NCBI GenBank assembly: GCA_016748015.1 | Contig: JAAOMT010000531.1 | Span: 1-22,235 of the forward strand | DNA: 22,235 nucleotides | Source of the DNA: Geosiphon pyriformis | Taxonomy: Eukaryota > Glomeromycota > Glomeromycetes > Archaeosporales > Geosiphonaceae | Reading direction: 5' to 3' | Shown here: positions 17,301 to 22,235 of the stretch, piece after piece | Numbering within the stretch: the stretch's first letter is position 1 | How the letters are laid out: the number at the start of each line of letters is the position of its first letter | Program-made: the position numbers and the translations under genes | The notes under the pieces: generated by a model | The model's database searches: none | What the model saw: the letters and a program-made list of their open reading frames with translations, nothing else | What the model was told of the DNA's origin: nothing

Positions 17301-18979
17301 GATATTCTTCAAAACTGAGGTGTTGTAATTTTTTAAGACATTGTGTAGCTCACATGCTTTTGATATTCTTGCAGTTAGAATCTTTGTTAAGATTTTTCTG
17401 GTACTTTCAATAAGTGTGATCAGCCTGGTGATGTCAATATTGCCACTCCATTTTTTTGGCTTTGGAATCAGTATGACTTGTGCTATCCTCCACTCCTTTG
17501 GCATGTTTGCCAGTTCTATGCATGTATTAAGCAATGTTCTCAGTTTGGACTTGGTGTTAGGTCCAGCTTTCCTCCAGAGTTCAGCTTAAATGCCTGATGG
17601 GCCAGGGGCTTTGTTGAGAGGTGTGTGGCTCAATATGTGTTCAAATTCCTCATTTGTTATTTCAGTCATTACACCATCAAAGGCATGGTCTGGGATGCTC
17701 TCAATTGGCTTAAACCTGTTTTCCCAACTTTTTCATAGCTCAGGTTCAAGAATTCTTGTTCTAGTCCAATCTTGAGCTTTTTTGTTTACCAGCTTTTTGA
17801 TTTCATTAGGATCATCATGAAACTTGCCTTTTTCAATAACATGGTCCAGTACTATTTTTTGTCTTTTTCTGTTCAAAATGCTTTTGATCATTGCTCCTTT
17901 GTTTAGTTCAAAGTTTTGTTGTCTTTTGATGATATTGTCCACTATCTGTCTCTGCTGTTGTAGCCTGATCCTAGCATGCAGTGTTGATTTTTATTTTTTC
18001 TTAATGCTGATTAATTCTGTAATAAGCTTTTCTTTTGGGAGAGTCATCAGATATGCAGTTACTGCATCAGGTTTTAGCTGTTTCTATTTAGCCAACATCT
18101 GCATAACATTGTTATCATGCATATCTGCATTGTTTACTCTTATATGTTTGATTATATCAGTGTCAATCTTAACAAGTTTGTGATCCATACATTCTTTCTT
18201 TGTATGTGCAAATCGGGCTTCCACCTTTCTTTTTGGTTGGCATTCAGCAGCTTGTAACACAGTTCTCTTGATTGTAAACCACATCTGGTTTAGATCATCA
18301 TTGCAATTATTTACTGATTTTCTTTGTGCTTCATCTGTTAATCGATCAGTTTCTCTTGCATAGATCTCCCATTGTGCTCCAGATGCTTTTTTAACATCAA
18401 TCAAAGTTGTGCTACTTTTCTTTCTTCCAGATCTAGATTTCTTAGTGCCTGCCAAGATTCTGTCAGATTGGAACATTGTTACTACTGCTTTGTGATCAGT
18501 GCTAAATGATTCATTAACATCAACCACCCCAATATTTGTAATCATTGAGGCTGTAACTGCATCAGTAAACACATAGTTTAATCTTCTTTGTACTCCATTT
18601 GATGCCCATGTTTTCTTTGGATTGTTTGTTGCATAAGCTCCATGTGTCTTCACCAAATTCATATGTTGTAATGTTGTAGCAGTAGGACAGGCTTTGACTT
18701 TGTTTGTAGCAAATGTTTCTTCAAGTGAATTGGATATCAGATCTTCATTCAAATCGCCTGCAACTATAATCAACTCTTTGTTTTACACAATGTCTCCCAA
18801 AAGTCTCCTGATCTCCTTAGCTACAGCCTTCTCAGTAGGTGATTTGGAAGCAGGCATGTACAACCCTACTATATACACACTGATTCTACCACTAAATTTT
18901 AACACCAAATGTAACAGCCTCCCATGATATCTCTTGATTGTTTCCACATGGTGCATTCAACATTTTTTTACCATTATAC
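14374..18979 (-). pseudogene. LINE B ORF2: endonuclease, reverse transcriptase, RNase H (pseudogene)
   Basis: One reading frame runs from the gypsy C junction to about 14600 with at least 13 stop codons but no frame change. The frame is lost only near 14590, and the protein probably ends at 14374 (LRFSGYTSV). Order: the C-terminal part of an APE-type endonuclease (SVYIVGLYMP, IIVAGDLNEDL, FSTDHKAVV) at 18900-18470; the RT leader motif KAPGPSGI near 17600; RT motif A FQDMKKAYDS near 17200; motif B QGETSSPIMW near 17030; motif C FVDD at 16871-16860; then RNase H. The enzyme nicks target DNA and primes cDNA from the nick. Its N-terminal endonuclease half lies beyond the gypsy C junction and is not in the window. 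Confidence 0.9.
15132..15944 (-). pseudogene. LINE B RNase H domain and C-terminal tail
   Basis: Within ORF2, EIEISTDGSLIKAGS (first Asp), TKTEAKAVLLTLEA (Glu), LNMDSQAVVS (Asp) and VTAHTGLTENEMADKLAKEA (last Asp) form a complete RNase H active-site set. Two stops (15411 and about 15396) separate the halves. A cellular-type RNase H in a LINE removes RNA during second-strand synthesis. Further toward the C terminus (15131-14874) a Trp-rich region with scattered Cys and His may be remnants of a zinc-binding tail. Confidence 0.85.
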
Positions 18980-19067
18980 TGTTACAGTTGAAACTCATAG
19001 TTTTTATTAGTTATCACATGTATTAGCCACTGATGTCATATAATTAGCCACCCTATTTTTAAATAGT

Positions 19068-19127
19068 GATCATTGACCTGATCAATGACCTGACTGTTGA
19101 CCTGATCATTGACCTGATCATTGACCA
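19068..19127 (+). repeat. 12-bp array in LTR C (5 units)
   Basis: Five units close to GATCATTGACCT, the least degenerate array in the window, directly upstream of the TATA box. Confidence 0.92.
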
Positions 19128-19138
19128 CTTTTGATAGC

Positions 19139-19145
19139 TATATAA
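19139..19145 (+). promoter_or_regulatory. TATA box of LTR C
   Basis: TATATAA in AGCTATATAAGC, 12 bases after the array, as in the other LTRs. Confidence 0.65.
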
Positions 19146-19662
19146 GCAATAAATCTTTTAACTGTAGAAAAGCATATAATAACAAGCATCTGAATAATCA
19201 AGAATAAATAAAATAACAACTTTCATCTCAATCCTTCTCTTATCACTAATTTCCCTTTCCCTACCTTCAAGTATCTGAACATCTTAAAGATAAAAGATTA
19301 CTTGTTGGCCTTTTCCTGATGTATATAATTGTAGCATTTGAAGATTATTTGAATAAACATGACTGAAAAGCACAAGTTGATACTTGATATTGAATTCTAA
19401 GAGTGCCAATGTAAGACATAGGATTATACCAGTGGTAATCAATTGTTGACAGTATGGACTATCCCTCTATCTTCAGATTCCCCAGTTACCTTTGAAAAGA
19501 ATAGCGACTGAGATATTTTATGAGACTGATCTCACACATTGAATCTATACTCATTCAATTTGCTCTTTAAAGTTGAATTCCCCTTTGATTATTTCCATCA
19601 CCCTACAATCCTGTTTTCTCTTGCTATCTGTTAGCTTGTTACTCCAACCCGTAACATAAAAG

Positions 19663-19680
19663 TGGTGCTCCCTGTGAGGT
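19663..19680 (+). other. Primer-binding site of gypsy C
   Basis: TGGTGCTCCCTGTGAGGT lies six bases after the LTR. It differs from the complement of the gypsy B site at one position (T to C). Confidence 0.72.
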
Positions 19681-19708
19681 TGTCAAAATCTACTTTGTTT
19701 CCTATTGT

Positions 19709-20329
19709 ATGAGTGATTATTCATACCTGCCACAATAATCAAAAGAACACTTTGAAGCACATAACAAAAACAATCTAGACTTTATTGAACTCAATCCCTT
19801 GCCCTCCTGCTTGATTTGCTTCCCCATTAAAGAACAATCCAGCAGACAATTCCAAGACTTTTGGAACTGGTTCCTGAACAAGCATTCAGCTGAAACCTAC
19901 ACAGCTTAGACAATCTATTACTTTGACCAAGCTTATTTTGAAGACAACTTTGAAGAAAGAAACAACAGTATCAATCAGCTCTTATATTCTACAACCTTTG
20001 AACAACAGCTCCCTGATTCTGAATATCTGAATCATCAAATCCACATTTGGATTGCTGCCCATCAAGCAACTGAAACTCCCTTTGAAACAGAAGAAGAAAG
20101 CTACCAAACCACTACTGTTTTTGATCTCTTTTCAAGTGAATCAGAACACTCAACACAAACAGTTACACCTGAACCAATGGCTCAAGACCCTTTGCAACAA
20201 AACATTCTGATCACCCTCCAAGGTATACAGACTGCTCTAGGGCGAAGAAACAACACCCCATTACCATTATTCAGAGGCGATGCACAAGATCCAATTGAAT
20301 GGCTGGATGATTTTGAGAGAGAAGCCACA
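19709..20329 (+). pseudogene. gag: gag of gypsy C, N-terminal part, cut by LINE E
   Basis: It starts with ATG at 19709 (MSDYSYLPQ), like gypsy B. A TAA replaces CAA at codon 10, and a TAG replaces a Tyr codon in YTAYTIYYFD. It is otherwise in frame through CLICFPIKEQSSRQFQDFWN, NNSINQLLYSTTFEQQ and TPEPMAQDPLQQNI to EWLDDFERE. It ends at the same residue as gypsy A gag (1307), because a LINE lies at the same point. The rest of gypsy C is not seen. Confidence 0.87.
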
Positions 20330-21712
20330 AAAAACTAAAAAATAGAAAAAACTCTTTCTCTCCTAAATTTCATGACCACAAATAGAGTTAAGAGTAAAAA
20401 AGTTGCAAACATTACTTTTCCTATAGTAACTAATAAAGTTTCAACACGAGAGGGTTTTTCTGTTATTGAAGCAGCTAGACAAAATGTTCTGGCAACATTT
20501 TCTTTAAAAAATAATAGTAATAAGCTGCCTTTAGTGGCTTCTGGTTCATTTTCTTCTCCTTTGGCTGGAAGTTCTTCTCCAGTCAAAGTCCCTTCAAAAA
20601 GGCACACTTGGGTTAGTCCTAGTGTTGTCTCTACCACTTCAAAGAGCCTAAAGATTTTTAATAACAGACCAGTCAACAAGTTGGTCTTTCCTGCTCTCAC
20701 CACTCCCACTACTACTTCTACTACTACTGCTTCACAAATGGCCGCAAAAGCAAAAAATCCCAAAAAACAGCAGCAGGCAGTCACAACTGCTATGGTCACA
20801 CCGAACTCCTTTGTGGTTCCAGATGAGATCTTCAGTAAGATCTCCACAGCAGCAGCCAGTCCTATTCCTGATATGGATGGCAACAGCAGTGGCACATCTC
20901 CCAAGATGGGCCAAGATCAACCACTAGCTGTGTTGCCTGATGTGGTACTCTTCGGCAGATCATCACCAATCCCAGTAGCAAACAGTCCATCAATCCAGAT
21001 GATCTCAAAGATTGGGCTGATCAGATGGAAATGGAATCAACTGTTCCCCCCCAGTTTCTGGTGCATCTGATGCTGGTGCTTGGGTGAATGTAAATGGACG
21101 TCAAAGGTTCTCTGGTTGGGTGGCCTCCAATCTTGTACCTGATGCTATGTTTAAGATCAAAATGGCTTTGCTCAGTTCTTTGTTTCAGTTGCTGCCTGGT
21201 TGTATTGGGCTTAAATTGGTTTCACGAGATGCTGTCAAGTTGTTCTGTGTGGAATTTGCATCTCAGGAGTGTCTAAATGGTGCTACCAAGATGGCCATTG
21301 GTGATGAGGTTTTTTTGACCACTCTTAAGATTGCACAGTCTTCAGGAGTGGCCTCTGTTTCTTCCCCTTCTTTGTCAGTTGCACTGTGCAATGTATCCTT
21401 GGGTGCCTCTTCTGATGACATCAAATCTGCTCTTGGCATTTTTGGTGTTGTCACTTCTGTTAAGTTGAAGCCTGCTGGCTTATGGCAATATGCTGTGGTT
21501 AATTTTAAGGACACTTCTTTTGCTGCTGCTGCTCTCTCTAACTGGTCTGTGTTGGTCAAAAAAGATGTTAGAATTCTTCCCATTGCCAACCAAAAGGAGG
21601 TTATCTCCTCATGAGATGTTTTCCATTTGGCTGCACTGCATTTGAGATAAGTGATCTGGTCTCCCAAGTTGGTGGCCATACGTGTTTCATTCCCCGCTCC
21701 CCTGATTCCTAT
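20330..21712 (+). mobile_element. LINE E: ORF1-type LINE in gypsy C gag, cut by LTR D
   Basis: It begins right after GAGAGAGAAGCCACA (20315-20329), the same gag site that LINE A occupies in gypsy A. After about 40 bases of leader, ORF1 starts at 20372. The element is interrupted at 21713 by another gypsy LTR, so its 3' end is not seen. The first ~16 bases differ from LINE A, whereas the rest of the leader aligns well. Confidence 0.85.
20372..21712 (+). pseudogene. LINE E ORF1 (pseudogene, 5' part)
   Basis: ATG at 20372 (MTTNRVKSKKVANITF) begins a Ser/Thr/Ala-rich region open to about 20980. There one A is missing from a run that has four in LINE A. A second one-base loss in a C run near 21050 moves to the frame of 21084-21614. 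This frame contains FSGWVASNLVPDAMFKIKMA and an RRM-like domain (VALCNVSLGASSDDIKSAL, LWQYAVVNFKD, VRILPIANQ). A TGA at 21612-21614 probably derives from CGA, and about 22 bases are then missing relative to LINE A. The text continues into the second RRM-like unit (FEISDLVSQVGGHTCF) until LTR D. This copy lacks the nested fragment present in LINE A and serves as its intact comparison. Confidence 0.85.
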
Positions 21713-21800
21713 TGTTATGGATGAAACACATAGTTTTTATTAATTATCACATGTATTAGCCACTGATGTCATATAATTAGCCACCCTATTTTTAGATAGT

Positions 21801-21872
21801 GATTGTTGACCTGATCAATGACCTGACCATTGACCTGATCATTGACCTGATTGTTGACCTGGTCATTGACCA
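21801..21872 (+). repeat. 12-bp array in LTR D (6 units)
   Basis: Six units of the GATCATTGACCT type upstream of the TATA box. The array persists although the downstream half of this LTR has diverged. Confidence 0.9.
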
Positions 21873-21893
21873 CTTTAGATAGCTATATAAGCA

Positions 21894-21900
21894 ATGATTC
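21894..21900 (+). promoter_or_regulatory. TATA box of LTR D
   Basis: TATATAA in AGCTATATAAGC, placed as in the other LTRs. Confidence 0.6.
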
Positions 21901-22235
21901 CCTTAGCTGTAGAAAGATATGATCAAAGTAATGAAATAAACAATATTAATTACTTCCTCTCATAATCGCTTATTCCCCTTTCCTTACCTTCAAGTATCTA
22001 CTTGTTGGCATTCACATACCTTATCTTTTCCCCTTCTTGATTTGTATTTGTTAGAATTAGCCTGAGAAGCAATTGGCTTGCTCTTGTAATTCATTGAATA
22101 AAAAAATGATTGAAAAGTACAATGATACCTGTTATTGATTCTAAGAATTGCCGAGTTGAGGCATAAAATAATAGCAGCGGTGTTATCTTGTTGACAATTA
22201 TGGACTATTCCTCTACCTTCAGATTTAAGAAAAGA

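Larger units (their letters stand above)
14231..18979 (-). mobile_element. LINE B: ORF2-bearing non-LTR element inserted in gypsy A RT
   Basis: A 15-T run at 14231-14245 is the poly-A tail of a - strand LINE. Upstream on that strand are a 3' UTR shared with LINE A and an ORF2 with endonuclease, RT and RNase H. The element is cut at 18979/18980 by the LTR of gypsy C, so its 5' end, including any ORF1, is outside the window. Order EN-RT-RNase H places it among LINEs with a C-terminal RNase H (I-like group). That placement is inference. Confidence 0.92.
18980..19656 (+). repeat. 5' LTR of gypsy C (677 bp)
   Basis: A complete LTR from TGTTACAGTTG to CGTAACA lies inside the endonuclease region of LINE B. 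The preceding four bases are ATAC; the matching duplication would lie beyond the window. It contains the 12-bp array and TATA box, and a primer-binding site follows six bases later. Confidence 0.93.
21713..22235 (+). repeat. LTR D, gypsy LTR running off the window
   Basis: It starts TGTTATGGATG inside LINE E ORF1, after the bases CTAT. The first ~190 bases align well with the other LTRs. The rest is shorter and more diverged but keeps TTGACAATTATGGACTATTCC near the end. It is a separate subfamily from LTR C, so it is probably not the 3' LTR of gypsy C. Its right end, primer site and coding region are outside the window. Confidence 0.85.

Noticed and set aside
21713-22235. LTR D as the 3' LTR of gypsy C
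   Set aside because: It is inserted within LINE E ORF1, is much more diverged from LTR C than the gypsy B pair are from each other, and no gypsy C sequence resumes before it.
1-22235. A host gene, tRNA, rRNA, bacterial operon or plasmid origin in the window
   Set aside because: Every stretch over 300 bases is accounted for by LTR, gag, pol, LINE ORFs, UTRs or the N gap. No cloverleaf or rRNA block was seen.

Overview
The window looks like a stretch of fungal repeat-rich DNA made of transposons nested inside transposons. No host gene, tRNA, rRNA or CRISPR array could be supported. I recognise the style of the RRM/zinc-knuckle ORF1 and the low-CpG, AT-rich sequence as fitting an arbuscular mycorrhizal fungus (Glomeromycotina, e.g. 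Gigaspora or Rhizophagus). That is an inference from memory of such proteins, not from a search. One assembly gap (N run) lies at 10638-11110.

Layout. (1) A Ty3/gypsy element on the + strand, 'gypsy A', begins with a 5'-clipped LTR (13-635), a primer-binding site and a gag pseudogene. (2) Its gag is split at 1307 by 'LINE A' (1308-4212), a non-LTR element that encodes only an ORF1 protein. LINE A is itself split by a 5'-truncated relative (2247-2721). Gag resumes at 4213. (3) At 5134 gypsy A is split again by a complete but mutated gypsy on the - strand, 'gypsy B' (5135-12644), with two LTRs and a 4-bp target duplication. Gypsy A continues (gag end, protease, start of RT) at 12645-14230. (4) Inside the RT of gypsy A sits 'LINE B' (- strand, 14231-18979). 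It carries endonuclease, reverse transcriptase and RNase H. (5) LINE B is cut by 'gypsy C' (+, LTR 18980-19656, gag to 20329). (6) Gypsy C gag is cut at 20329 by 'LINE E' (ORF1 type). (7) LINE E is cut at 21712 by another gypsy LTR, 'LTR D', which runs off the window.

How it works. In the gypsy family a TATA-containing LTR promoter with a 12-bp tandem array drives one RNA. An elongator-Met-like tRNA probably primes reverse transcription. Gag (capsid and CCHC nucleocapsid) is followed by pol (aspartic protease, RT, RNase H, integrase) in the -1 frame. The junction has a UUUAAAC slippery site and a convincing H-type pseudoknot. A third, unrecognised ORF lies between integrase and the 3' LTR. 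In the LINE family, ORF1-only units and an ORF2-bearing unit share the same 3' tail, which suggests that one enzyme source mobilises both.

Nearly all coding regions are decayed, mainly by nonsense transitions. The two LTRs of gypsy B differ by about 30 substitutions, by hand count all transitions, many at CpG or CHG sites. This points to methylation- or RIP-like decay.
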